DNA of 64,000 nt from DATDPM01 sp041498815. GTDB taxonomy: Bacteria > Pseudomonadota > Alphaproteobacteria > DATDPM01. The position numbers and the translations under genes are program-made. Below the pieces are notes generated by a model that worked only from the letters and a program-made list of their open reading frames with translations, ran no database searches and was not told where the DNA came from. Position 1 is the first letter of the stretch. Each line of letters starts with the position of its first letter. Where the stretch lies: positions 1-64,000 of the forward strand of contig JBGQJC010000004.1 in assembly GCA_041498815.1 (NCBI GenBank), in the 5' to 3' direction. Of this stretch, positions 15,618 through 24,145 are shown piece after piece.

Positions 15618-16940
15618 ATGCGCGTCGCCATGATCGGCACCGGTTACGTCGGCCTGGTCTCGGGAGCGTGCTTCTCCGAGTTCGGGATCGAGGTCGTCTG
15701 CGTGGACAAGGACGAAGCGAAGATCGCGAATCTCGCGCGCGGCGAGATCCCGATCTTCGAGCCGGGCCTGGACGTTTTGGTTGCCGCCAACATGCGCGCC
15801 CGGCGCCTGTCGTTCACCAGCGATCTTGCGAGCTCGGTTGCGGGTGCCGCCGCCGTGTTCATCGCGGTCGGCACGCCCAGCCGGCACGGCGACGGCCACG
15901 CCGATTTGTCCTATGTATTCGCCGCGGCCGAGGAAATCGCCGCCGCGCTTTCCGGTTACACCGTGGTCGTGGACAAATCGACGGTTCCGGTCGGCACCGC
16001 GCGCGAGGTCGAGCGCCGCATCCGCGCCGCCCGCCCCGATGCCGATTTCGACGTGGTTTCGAATCCGGAGTTCCTGCGCGAAGGTTCCGCGATCAACGAT
16101 TTCATGCGCCCGGACCGGGTCGTGATCGGGACCGAGTCGGAACGCGCGCGCGAGGTGATGCGTTTGTTGTACCGGCCCCTCTATCTGATCGAGACGCCGA
16201 TCTTGTTCACCAAGCTCGAAACCGCGGAACTCATCAAATACGCGGCCAACGCCTTCCTCGCCACCAAGATCACCTTCATCAACGAAATCGCCGATCTGTG
16301 CGAGAAGGTGGACGCCGACGTGCATGATGTCGCGCGCGGCATCGGGCTCGATGGGCGCATCGGCCGCAAGTTCCTGCACCCCGGCCCGGGCTTCGGCGGC
16401 TCCTGCTTCCCCAAGGACGCGCTGGCGCTGGTCCGGATCGCGCGCGAGGCGGGGGCGGCGGCCACCCTCGTCGAATCGGTGGTCGCAAGCAATGTCGCGC
16501 GCAAGAAGAGGATGGCGGAGCGGATCGTTGCCGCGCTGGGCGGCACGGCAAAAGGCAAGACGGCCGCGGTGCTCGGCCTCACCTTCAAGCCCAACACCGA
16601 CGACATGCGCGAGGCCGCAAGCCTCGAGATCATCCCCGCGCTCCAGGCCCAGGGCGTCGCCGTGCGCGTCTTCGATCCCGAGGGGATGGACGAGGCCCGC
16701 AAGACGCTTTCCGGCGTCGTTTGGTGCGACAACGCTTATGCCGCGATGGAGGGAGCCGATGTGCTCGCCATCCTGACCGAATGGAACGAATTCCGCGCGC
16801 TCGACCCCGAACGCATGAAACAGCTGTTGCGCTGCCCCGTGATCGTGGACTTGCGCAACATCTACGATCCGCGCGCCATGCGCGACGCCGGCTTCGACTA
16901 CCGCTGCCTGGGGCGAAGCCCCGATACGATCGTACCCTAG
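15618..16940 (+). CDS. UDP-glucose 6-dehydrogenase
   Basis: 440 aa. It oxidises UDP-glucose twice with NAD+ to UDP-glucuronate. The N-terminal Rossmann motif GTGYVGLVSGACFSEFG, the lysine-containing KYAANAFLATKITFINE and the catalytic cysteine in GPGFGGSCFPKDA (near residue 260) are all present. It lies 32 bp after galU, and the phosphohexomutase follows, so the three probably share a transcript. UDP-glucuronate is a precursor for exopolysaccharide or lipid A modification. Confidence 0.95.
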   Translation: MRVAMIGTGYVGLVSGACFSEFGIEVVCVDKDEAKIANLARGEIPIFEPGLDVLVAANMRARRLSFTSDLASSVAGAAAVFIAVGTPSRHGDGHADLSYVFAAAEEIAAALSGYTVVVDKSTVPVGTAREVERRIRAARPDADFDVVSNPEFLREGSAINDFMRPDRVVIGTESERAREVMRLLYRPLYLIETPILFTKLETAELIKYAANAFLATKITFINEIADLCEKVDADVHDVARGIGLDGRIGRKFLHPGPGFGGSCFPKDALALVRIAREAGAAATLVESVVASNVARKKRMAERIVAALGGTAKGKTAAVLGLTFKPNTDDMREAASLEIIPALQAQGVAVRVFDPEGMDEARKTLSGVVWCDNAYAAMEGADVLAILTEWNEFRALDPERMKQLLRCPVIVDLRNIYDPRAMRDAGFDYRCLGRSPDTIVP

Positions 16941-16954
16941 GACGAGGGGCTCTC

Positions 16955-18343
16955 TTGGCCGCCCACCGCTTCCATCCTTCGATCCTGCGCGAATACGATA
17001 TTCGCGGCATCGTCGGCGAAACCCTGTTCGAAGCCGATGCCGCCGCGCTGGGCCGCGCCTTCGCGGCCAAGCTGCGCGCTGCGAGCGGCGGCGAAGGCTG
17101 GCGCGTTTGCGTCGGGCGCGACGGGCGCCTCACCTCGCCCGCGTTGGAAGCGGCGCTGGTCGATGGTCTTCGCCTGTCCGGCGTCGATGTCGTGCGGGTG
17201 GGCTTGGGCCCGACGCCGATGCTCTATTACGCGGTCAAGGAGTTGAAGGCCGACGGCGGGATCGCCATCACCGGCTCCCATAATCCGCCCGAACATAACG
17301 GATTCAAGCTGGTGCTCGGCAACCGCACGCTTTACGGCGGCGAGATCCAGGAGCTCGGCAAAATCGCGGCCGATGGCCGGTTCGAATCGGGCGCCGGCGG
17401 TGTCGAAGACGTCGAGATCAAAGAGCGCTATGTCGCCCGCCTGGCGCGGGATTACCGGGGCGGGCGGGAACTCCGCGTCGCCTGGGACGCCGGCAACGGC
17501 GCGGCAGGCGAGATCATGGCGCGGCTCACGGAAAGGCTTCCCGGCCGCCATATTTTGCTGAATGAAAAAATCGACGGCACGTTTCCGGCCCATCACCCCG
17601 ACCCGACGGTCGCCGAAAATCTCCGCCAGCTTCAGGAAACCGTCGCCCGCGAGCATTGCGACGCCGGCATCGCGTTCGACGGCGACGGCGACCGCATCGG
17701 GGTCGTGGACGACGAGGGCGCGATCCTGTGGGGCGATCAGCTGCTGATCTTCCTGGCGGAAGAGGTATTGGCGGAAAGGCCGGGGGCGACCGTGATCGCC
17801 GACGTCAAGGCAAGCCAGGTGTTGTTCGACGAGATCGCGCGCATGGGCGGGCGGCCGCTCATGTGGCGCACCGGCCATTCCCTCATCAAGGCCAAGATGG
17901 CCGAGATCGGCGCGCCGCTCGCGGGCGAGATGAGCGGCCACATCTTCTTCGCCGACCGCTATTACGGCTTCGACGACGCGCTTTACGCCGCGGTCCGGTT
18001 CCTTGGGCTAGTCAGCCGCATGGACGGAAAGCTGAGCACCGCCCGCAAGCAATGGCCCAAGGTCGTCAACACGCCCGAGATCCGTTTCCCCTGTCCCGAC
18101 GAACGCAAGTTTGCCGTCGTGTCCGAGGTGGCGGGCCGCGTGATGGAGGCGGGATCGGAGGTCGAGGCGGTGGATGGCGTCCGCGTGCGAACGCAAGAGG
18201 GCTGGTGGTTGTTGCGCGCGTCCAACACCCAAGCGGTGCTGGTCGCGCGCTGCGAGGCGCGCTCTATGGAAGGACTCGAACGGCTCAAACGGGACCTGGC
18301 CGCGCAACTCGCCGCCAGCGGCATCACGCCGCCGGTCTTCTAG
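16955..18343 (+). CDS. Phosphomannomutase/phosphoglucomutase
   Basis: 462 aa when started at the TTG at 16955, which has GAGGGG six bases upstream; no ATG fits as well. The four-domain alpha-D-phosphohexomutase layout is complete: the active serine loop ITGSHNPPEHNG (near residue 105), the metal loop FDGDGDRIGVVD (near 240), the sugar loop GEMSGHIFF, and the phosphate-binding RASNTQAVLVAR at the end. It interconverts 1- and 6-phosphates of glucose or mannose, and so supplies glucose-1-phosphate for GalU. Length and sequence resemble AlgC-type enzymes, which use both sugars. Confidence 0.92.
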   Translation: MAAHRFHPSILREYDIRGIVGETLFEADAAALGRAFAAKLRAASGGEGWRVCVGRDGRLTSPALEAALVDGLRLSGVDVVRVGLGPTPMLYYAVKELKADGGIAITGSHNPPEHNGFKLVLGNRTLYGGEIQELGKIAADGRFESGAGGVEDVEIKERYVARLARDYRGGRELRVAWDAGNGAAGEIMARLTERLPGRHILLNEKIDGTFPAHHPDPTVAENLRQLQETVAREHCDAGIAFDGDGDRIGVVDDEGAILWGDQLLIFLAEEVLAERPGATVIADVKASQVLFDEIARMGGRPLMWRTGHSLIKAKMAEIGAPLAGEMSGHIFFADRYYGFDDALYAAVRFLGLVSRMDGKLSTARKQWPKVVNTPEIRFPCPDERKFAVVSEVAGRVMEAGSEVEAVDGVRVRTQEGWWLLRASNTQAVLVARCEARSMEGLERLKRDLAAQLAASGITPPVF

Positions 18344-18363
18344 CCGGGGATTCGAAAACCCGG
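18344..18363. terminator. Convergent-gene hairpin
   Basis: CCGGG and CCCGG pair around a 10-nt AT-rich loop between two convergent stop codons. It is a short stem without a T-run, so only a tentative bidirectional terminator. Confidence 0.35.
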
Positions 18364-18376
18364 AGAGGACGGAGAG

Positions 18377-19603
18377 TCAGCGCTCGGATTGGTCGGCGGT
18401 ATCGCCTTCATCGGACGTGGCCGAGTTGACGTTGCCGTCGGAGCCCACCGTCAGGCAATCCATCTTCTTGGCCGCCAGAACCGCGCACACCTTGCGCGCG
18501 CGGTCTTCGTTGAGACCCATGACCCGCGCGCGGTACACGGTCGTGGCATCGCCCGCGACCGTATCGACGGTGACCTTGGTGTGCGCGAGCAAGCGCGGGG
18601 CGTTGCGGACGGCCCGGGTCGCCGCCAGATGCGCCGGGGCGAACCGGCTGAAGGCGCCCACCTGGATGCCGAAGCTCCGGTCCGGCCCCGCGGGCTTCGC
18701 GGCGGTTTTGGCGGTTGCCTTGGACGTTAATTTGATTGGGGTGGGTTTGGTCTGTCCGGACAGCGCCGCAAGCCGGGTGGTCTCGTTCTTGAATCCGGCG
18801 TTCAGGAGTTGCGCCATCTGGGCGTTGCGCGCCGCCGGCGACTGGCTTCCCATGACGACGCCGATCAGGCGCCGCCCGTCGCGCTCGGCGGAGGCCACCA
18901 GATTGAAGCCCGAGGCACGGATATAGCCGGTCTTGAGGCCGTCCGCGCCCTTGTAGGTCTTCAGCATCCGGTTGTGGTTCTCGAAGACATGGCCCTCGTA
19001 ATTGAAATAGGGCGTCCCGAAGAAGTGGTAATACTCCGGGAAATCGCGGAGCACCGCGACCGCAAGCGTCGACATGTCGCGCGCCGTCGTCACCTGGTCG
19101 GGATCGGGAAGCCCCGAGGCGTTGTGGAACACGGTCGAGCTCATGCCGAGCTTCTGCGCCGCCGCGTTCATTTTGTCGACGAAGGTGGATTCGCTTTCGC
19201 CGACGCCCTCGGCCAAGGCGGTCGCGGCATCATTCGCGGATTTCGTGACGACGCCCAGGACCGCGTCCTGGACCGTGATGCCGTAGCCCGGCGCCAGCCC
19301 CAGTTTCGAGGGCGCCTGGCTCGCGGCCCAATCGGAAACCGGCAGCACCGTGTCGAGCGTGATTCGCCCCGACTTGAGGGCCTCGAAGGTCACGTAGAGC
19401 GTCATGACCTTGGTGAGCGAAGCGGGATAGTTGGTGATGTCGGCGTTCATATCCGACAGGACCTCGCCGGTCGAGGCGTCGAGGAGGATCGAGGAATAAC
19501 CGGCTTCGGCCGGCCGGCCCGTGAGGACCGCCAGGGCAAGGGCGAGGATGAAAAGCCCCCTGCCCAGGCCGAGCGCCGCGCGATTTTCCCTATCCGCCAA
19601 CAA
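18377..19603 (-). CDS. D-alanyl-D-alanine carboxypeptidase with SPOR domain
   Basis: 408 aa. A signal sequence (about 1-34) directs it to the periplasm. The serine peptidase S11 motifs are in order: SxxK in PASLTKVMT (near residue 62), SxN in SAND and KTG in LKTGYI. A linker of alternating Thr/Lys/Ala leads to a C-terminal SPOR domain (SFGIQVGAFSRFAPA, about 305-380) that binds denuded glycan at the division site. It trims pentapeptides to tetrapeptides in peptidoglycan. It resembles the DacA/DacF group in alphaproteobacteria. Confidence 0.93.
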   Translation of the reverse strand: MLADRENRAALGLGRGLFILALALAVLTGRPAEAGYSSILLDASTGEVLSDMNADITNYPASLTKVMTLYVTFEALKSGRITLDTVLPVSDWAASQAPSKLGLAPGYGITVQDAVLGVVTKSANDAATALAEGVGESESTFVDKMNAAAQKLGMSSTVFHNASGLPDPDQVTTARDMSTLAVAVLRDFPEYYHFFGTPYFNYEGHVFENHNRMLKTYKGADGLKTGYIRASGFNLVASAERDGRRLIGVVMGSQSPAARNAQMAQLLNAGFKNETTRLAALSGQTKPTPIKLTSKATAKTAAKPAGPDRSFGIQVGAFSRFAPAHLAATRAVRNAPRLLAHTKVTVDTVAGDATTVYRARVMGLNEDRARKVCAVLAAKKMDCLTVGSDGNVNSATSDEGDTADQSER

Positions 19604-19793
19604 GAATCCGATACTCCCCCGCTCCGGATCGACGCGGAATAAGCCCCGAGTCTAATGAAAATCAAGAGTCCTTGTCTATCACATGCGTAGCCATTTTGAC
19701 CCGCATTCGGTTGAAAAATCCTTTAACCCCAAAGATGTGCGTTGCCACCAGCGGCTACGGCCGCGGGGGTTATTGTGCGGCGCAAAATCATGT

Positions 19794-19822
19794 TTGACCG
19801 CGATTTTTGGATCGTGTATGGT
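19794..19822 (+). promoter_or_regulatory. Sigma70-type promoter of the phasin gene
   Basis: TTGACC (19794-19799) and TATGGT (19817-19822) are separated by 17 bp. The start of transcription would fall at about 19829, inside the operator described next. Confidence 0.6.
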
Positions 19823-19827
19823 AAAAA

Positions 19828-19842
19828 TGCTGCAATGCAGCA
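19828..19842. promoter_or_regulatory. PhaR-type operator over the phasin transcription start
   Basis: TGCTGCAATGCAGCA is a perfect dyad with 6-bp arms. It contains CTGC-N3-GCAG, the TGC-rich sequence known to be bound by the polyhydroxyalkanoate repressor PhaR upstream of phasin genes in Paracoccus and relatives. Its position directly downstream of the -10 fits repression by blocking initiation, relieved when PhaR binds PHB granules. Confidence 0.65.
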
Positions 19843-19924
19843 TCATCGCCACAAGGCGCGGTCAACGCTTTGGCGGCGCCATTGCGCCGGTCTTGCGCAA
19901 AGCCCGGCCCGGAGGAGGGGAAGC

Positions 19925-20692
19925 ATGACCGAACGCAAGGATGTTCAAGGCACCCGCGCGGCAAAGCCGGAGATTCGCCCCGAGATTCGCATTGTCGCCC
20001 CCAATGCCAAACCCGCGGCGCCGGTTCCGGCCGTGCCGGTTCCGGCCGCGCCGATGCGCCCCTCATACACCTCCACCCACGGCGGGGCCGCGGCCCCGGC
20101 GCGGTTCCAAAACCAGCCCATGACACCCCTCGAGCCTGCGAAACCGGCAAAGCCGAGCTTCGTCGCATTGCCAAAGCCGAGTGTCGCCGCGGCTCCGAAA
20201 CCGGGCGTCGTTGCCCCGCCGAAACCGAGTGTCGCCGCGGCACCAAAGCCCATTCCGGTTGCAACGCCAATTTCCGCGGCGCCAATTTCCGCGGCGCCAA
20301 TCGGAATCCCGGTCCCGGACATGGGCGGCGAGGCGTTGATGGCCGGCTACCTTGGGCTGAGCGAGGCGGCAGGCGACGGTTTCCGCGCCGCCGCCGAAGC
20401 CGGCGCCATCCTGGTCAAGGGTGCCGAGAAGCTCGGCCGCGAGATGGCGGCCTTCGCCGACCAAGCCTTGGAAGCGCAGGCCGAAGCGGTTCACGGTCTC
20501 GCCCATTGCTCGAGCCTCGAGGCGCTGATCGAGGCACAATCGAGCCTGGCCAAGGCCAGCCTCGGGCGCTTCGTCGCCCAGACCGAAAAGCTGTCCGAGC
20601 TTACCTTCGCGATCGCCAGGGAATCGTTTGCGCCGTTGGGGGCGCGAATGGACGCCGCGGCGGAACGCCTGATTCGGACGATCGCCCCCTAA
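19925..20692 (+). CDS. Phasin family protein
   Basis: 255 aa. An N-terminal Pro/Ala/Lys-rich, low-complexity half (about 25-125, with repeats such as PKPSVAAAPKP) precedes a helical phasin domain (about 135-255) with AMAGYLGLSEA-type and EAQSSLAKASLGRF-type amphipathic segments. Phasins coat polyhydroxybutyrate granules. The PhaR-type operator upstream supports this role independently of the protein sequence. The proline-rich half is unusually long and lysine-rich for a phasin; PhaM-like or PhaF-like nucleoid contact is possible but unproven. Confidence 0.8.
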   Translation: MTERKDVQGTRAAKPEIRPEIRIVAPNAKPAAPVPAVPVPAAPMRPSYTSTHGGAAAPARFQNQPMTPLEPAKPAKPSFVALPKPSVAAAPKPGVVAPPKPSVAAAPKPIPVATPISAAPISAAPIGIPVPDMGGEALMAGYLGLSEAAGDGFRAAAEAGAILVKGAEKLGREMAAFADQALEAQAEAVHGLAHCSSLEALIEAQSSLAKASLGRFVAQTEKLSELTFAIARESFAPLGARMDAAAERLIRTIAP

Positions 20693-20927
20693 CTCGCGTG
20701 GGATAAAGACTTAGCTCCGGCGCAATTCTGGGCCCGCCGGGCATCCCGCTGGGCCGCTTGGCCTTTCGGGCCGTTTTGGCTTGGGTTCCCGCGGGCTCGC
20801 GGTCCTTAATCGGCCATAAACCAGGGTAAGGTTAATCTCTGCAACGAGGGTCTTTTGCGGCCCGGCGGCGATCCAATATGATTGGGTGGCGAAAGCCGCA
20901 AGTGCCCAGGACGTCACGCAGACGGCG

Positions 20928-21260
20928 ATGAGCGATCAAGACAACAATTTGGACACCCCGGACATTCCAGCCACCAAGGTGGTGGTCAAGGATCGCCCGA
21001 AGACGAAGAAGCCGGCGATGTACCGCGTTATTCTGCTGAATGACGACTACACGCCGATGGAATTCGTCGTCCAGGTGCTCGAGCGTTTCTTTCAGAAAAG
21101 CCGTGAAGACGCGACCCAGATCATGCTCCATGTCCACCGCCGGGGGGTCGGCATTTGCGGAGTCTTCACTTACGAGGTCGCCGAAACCAAGGTCCATCAG
21201 GTGGTGGAATTCGCCCGCCGTCACCAGCACCCGCTTCAATGCACGCTGGAAAAGGAATAG
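20928..21260 (+). CDS. clpS: ATP-dependent Clp protease adaptor ClpS
   Basis: 110 aa from the ATG at 20928; an in-frame GTG at 20886 could add 14 residues. The core motifs are NDDYTPMEFVVQVLERFF and GVGICGVFTYEVAETK. ClpS binds N-degron substrates and hands them to ClpA. clpA follows 46 bp downstream, the standard arrangement, and aat (the leucyl/phenylalanyl transferase of the same pathway) is found at 34825-35475 in this window. Confidence 0.96.
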   Translation: MSDQDNNLDTPDIPATKVVVKDRPKTKKPAMYRVILLNDDYTPMEFVVQVLERFFQKSREDATQIMLHVHRRGVGICGVFTYEVAETKVHQVVEFARRHQHPLQCTLEKE

Positions 21261-21306
21261 AAGGGTATCAAGGGCATTAGAAGGATAACGGAGGCAAACG
21301 CGCCCC

Positions 21307-23607
21307 ATGCTGTCCCATAATCTCGAGCAAAGCCTGCATCGCGCGCTGGCGCACGCCAACGAGCGGCGGCACGAATTCGCGACCTTGGAACATCTTCTCC
21401 TGGCCCTCTCCGAGGATCAGGACGCGGTCGCGGTCATGCGCGCCTGCGGGGTCAAGGTCGACAAGCTGCGCCAGGAGCTGACGCGCTACCTGGATCGGGA
21501 GCTGGCCGGGCTCGTCTCCAGCCGGAGCGAAGACGCCAAGCCCACCGCCGGCTTCCAAAGGGTCCTGCAACGCGCCGCGATCCATGTCCAATCCTCGGGC
21601 CGCGAAGAGGTGACGGGGGCGAACGTCTTGGTCGCCCTGTTCTCGGAGCGCGAGTCCCACGCCGTCTATTTCCTCCAGCAGCAGGAGATGTCGCGGCTCG
21701 ATGCCGTCAACTACATCTCCCACGGCATCGCCAAGGTCCCGGGGCTCTCCCAGCAGCAATCGGTTCACGGCGCCGAAGAAGAGGTGGCCGGCGAGCGGGT
21801 GGTGAAAAAGGGCCACGACGCGCTCGATGCTTACTGCGTCAACCTCAACGAGAAGGCGGCGAAGGGCAAGATCGACCCCTTGATCGGCCGCGAGGCGGAG
21901 GTCGAGCGCACCATCCAAATCCTATGCCGCCGCACCAAGAACAACCCGCTCTATGTCGGCGATCCCGGCGTCGGCAAGACCGCGATCGCCGAAGGCTTGG
22001 CCCGCCGCGTCGTTTTCGGCGACGTGCCGGAGGTTTTGCGCGGCGTCACCATCTACGCCCTCGACATGGGCTCGCTCTTGGCCGGGACCCGCTACCGCGG
22101 CGATTTCGAGGAGCGGTTGAAGGCCGTGATCGCCGAGCTCGAATCGCAGGAAGGCGCCGCGATCCTCTTCATCGACGAAATCCACACCGTGATCGGCGCG
22201 GGGGCCACCAGCGGCGGCTCGATGGACGCCTCCAATATTTTAAAGCCCACGCTCGCCGCGGGCACGCTGCGCTGCATCGGCTCCACGACCTACAAGGAAT
22301 TCCGCAACTACTTCGAGAAGGACCGGGCGCTGGTGCGCCGCTTCCAGAAGATCGACATCAACGAGCCGACGCCGGAAGACACGGTCAAGATCCTGCGCGG
22401 CTTGAAGCCCTATTACGAAAGCCACCACAACGTCCGCTACACGGCCGAAGCCGTGCGCGCAGCGGTCGAGCTCTCGTCCCGCTACATCAACGACCGCAAG
22501 CTGCCGGACAAGGCGATCGACGTGCTCGACGAAGTGGGCGCGGCCCAGATGCTGCTGCCGCCTTCCAAGCGCAAGAAGACGATCACGGTCAAGGACGTCG
22601 AAATAGTGGTGGCGAAAATCGCCCGCATCCCGCCCAAGCGCGTCTCACGCGACGACAAGGAAACGCTCGGCAATCTCGAGCGCGACCTGAAAACCATGGT
22701 CTTCGGCCAGGACCAGGCGATCGCGGCGTTATCGAGCGCGATCAAGCTGGCCCGGGCGGGCCTGCGCGAGCCCGAAAAGCCGATCGGCTCCTATCTCTTT
22801 TCCGGCCCCACGGGTGTCGGCAAGACCGAGGTCGCGCGCCAGCTCGCGCGCATCCTCGGGATCGAGCTCATCCGCTTCGACATGTCGGAATACATGGAGC
22901 GCCATTCCGTCTCGCGCCTCATCGGCGCGCCGCCGGGCTATGTCGGCTTCGACCAGGGCGGGCTTTTGACCGACGCCATCGACCAGCATCCGCACGCCGT
23001 GCTGTTGCTGGACGAAATCGAAAAGGCGCATCCGGACCTGTTCAACATCCTGTTGCAGGTGATGGACTACGGCAAGCTCACCGATCACAACGGCAAGTCC
23101 ATCGACTTCCGCAACGTGATCCTCATCATGACCACGAACGCGGGGGCGGCGGATCTCGTCAAGCACGCCATCGGCTTCGAGCGCAGTGATCGCATCGGCG
23201 AGGACGAAGAGGCGATCAACCGCCAGTTCACGCCCGAGTTCCGCAACCGCTTGGACGCCATCATCGGCTTCAAGCACCTGACGCCGGAAATCGTCAGCCG
23301 CGTGGTCGACAAGTTCGTGATGCAGCTCGAAGAGCAACTGGCCGACCGCAACGTTACCATCGTGCTCGACGACGCCGCGCGCGCCTGGCTCGCCGAAAGG
23401 GGCTTCGACCAGAAGTTCGGGGCGCGGCCGCTCGCCCGCACCATCCAGGAGCATCTGAAAAAGCCGCTCTCGGAAGAGCTGCTGTTCGGCAAATTGGCGA
23501 ACGGCGGCATCGTCAAGGTGACGGTCGCGGACAAGAAGCTCGCGCTCGACTATCCGCCGCCCGATCCGGACGCCCCCAAGCTCCCGGCCTTCGTCGAGAA
23601 AAGTTAG
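21307..23607 (+). CDS. clpA: ATP-dependent Clp protease ATP-binding subunit ClpA
   Basis: 766 aa. An N-terminal Clp repeat domain (about 1-150) is followed by two AAA+ modules with Walker A motifs GDPGVGKTAIAEG (near 217) and GPTGVGKTEVARQLA (near 500), Walker B LFIDEIHT and LLLDEIEKAHPD, and a C-terminal D2 small domain. It unfolds substrates and feeds them to ClpP. The short spacing to clpS suggests one transcript. A hairpin at 23622-23641 follows. Confidence 0.97.
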   Translation: MLSHNLEQSLHRALAHANERRHEFATLEHLLLALSEDQDAVAVMRACGVKVDKLRQELTRYLDRELAGLVSSRSEDAKPTAGFQRVLQRAAIHVQSSGREEVTGANVLVALFSERESHAVYFLQQQEMSRLDAVNYISHGIAKVPGLSQQQSVHGAEEEVAGERVVKKGHDALDAYCVNLNEKAAKGKIDPLIGREAEVERTIQILCRRTKNNPLYVGDPGVGKTAIAEGLARRVVFGDVPEVLRGVTIYALDMGSLLAGTRYRGDFEERLKAVIAELESQEGAAILFIDEIHTVIGAGATSGGSMDASNILKPTLAAGTLRCIGSTTYKEFRNYFEKDRALVRRFQKIDINEPTPEDTVKILRGLKPYYESHHNVRYTAEAVRAAVELSSRYINDRKLPDKAIDVLDEVGAAQMLLPPSKRKKTITVKDVEIVVAKIARIPPKRVSRDDKETLGNLERDLKTMVFGQDQAIAALSSAIKLARAGLREPEKPIGSYLFSGPTGVGKTEVARQLARILGIELIRFDMSEYMERHSVSRLIGAPPGYVGFDQGGLLTDAIDQHPHAVLLLDEIEKAHPDLFNILLQVMDYGKLTDHNGKSIDFRNVILIMTTNAGAADLVKHAIGFERSDRIGEDEEAINRQFTPEFRNRLDAIIGFKHLTPEIVSRVVDKFVMQLEEQLADRNVTIVLDDAARAWLAERGFDQKFGARPLARTIQEHLKKPLSEELLFGKLANGGIVKVTVADKKLALDYPPPDPDAPKLPAFVEKS

Positions 23608-23621
23608 CGGCGATTTCTGGC

Positions 23622-23641
23622 GGGGCGTTGCGAAGCGCCCC
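23622..23641. terminator. Hairpin between convergent clpA and cytochrome c genes
   Basis: GGGGCG and CGCCCC pair around an 8-nt loop. There is no T-run; it probably protects transcripts from both sides. Confidence 0.4.
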
Positions 23642-23646
23642 GGAAC

Positions 23647-24054
23647 CTACTTCTCCTGGATCGTCTCCAGGTAGTGGACGAGGGTGAGAATCCGCAAATA
23701 CGCCGCCGGATAGCCCGGCTTCGATTCGTCGCCTTTGAACCTTGTGCCCCAGTCGGGCATGTAGAGGTGTCCCCTCACGGGCACCGTACCCTCGATCGTG
23801 AAATAAACCTGCCAGAACGGATAGGCGCCGCCGTTGCGCTTCGAAATCTCGGTGAGATTGGCGGGCTTGATGGTCAGGATCTCGGCCATGCGGCCGTCGC
23901 CCTTGGCCTTCTCGCCGTGGCAGGCGACGCAATGTTCGTCGTATTCCGTTTTGCCGTCGCGCACCACCTCCTGCTCGGTGGCGGCGGCCTGCGCAGCGAT
24001 CAACATCGGAAAGGCGGCAAGGATCAGGCTCCGGGCGATCGGCAACAGTCTCAT
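23647..24054 (-). CDS. Small periplasmic c-type cytochrome
   Basis: 135 aa. A signal peptide (about 1-25) ends in AQAAA. One haem-binding motif, CVACH, is at residues 42-46, with a likely axial methionine in LYMPDWG (M99). This is a class I monohaem cytochrome that carries electrons in the periplasm. The ATG at 24054 is chosen because it gives the correct signal peptide. No oxidase or dehydrogenase gene adjoins it, so the partner is unknown. Confidence 0.88.
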   Translation of the reverse strand: MRLLPIARSLILAAFPMLIAAQAAATEQEVVRDGKTEYDEHCVACHGEKAKGDGRMAEILTIKPANLTEISKRNGGAYPFWQVYFTIEGTVPVRGHLYMPDWGTRFKGDESKPGYPAAYLRILTLVHYLETIQEK

Positions 24055-24145
24055 CGCTGGCTCTCCGTTTCGGTCTAACGCCAAACTTTTTTCATGATGG
24101 CAGAAGCGTTGGCCGGATTCCAGCCGCCGCATCGCCGCAGGCCTT

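Larger units (their letters stand above)
19604..19924. other. Divergent regulatory region, D,D-carboxypeptidase / phasin
   Basis: 321 bp, noticeably lower in GC than the flanking genes. It holds the phasin promoter at 19794-19822 and the PhaR-type operator at 19828-19842. A weakly defined promoter for the leftward gene must also be here. Confidence 0.5.
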
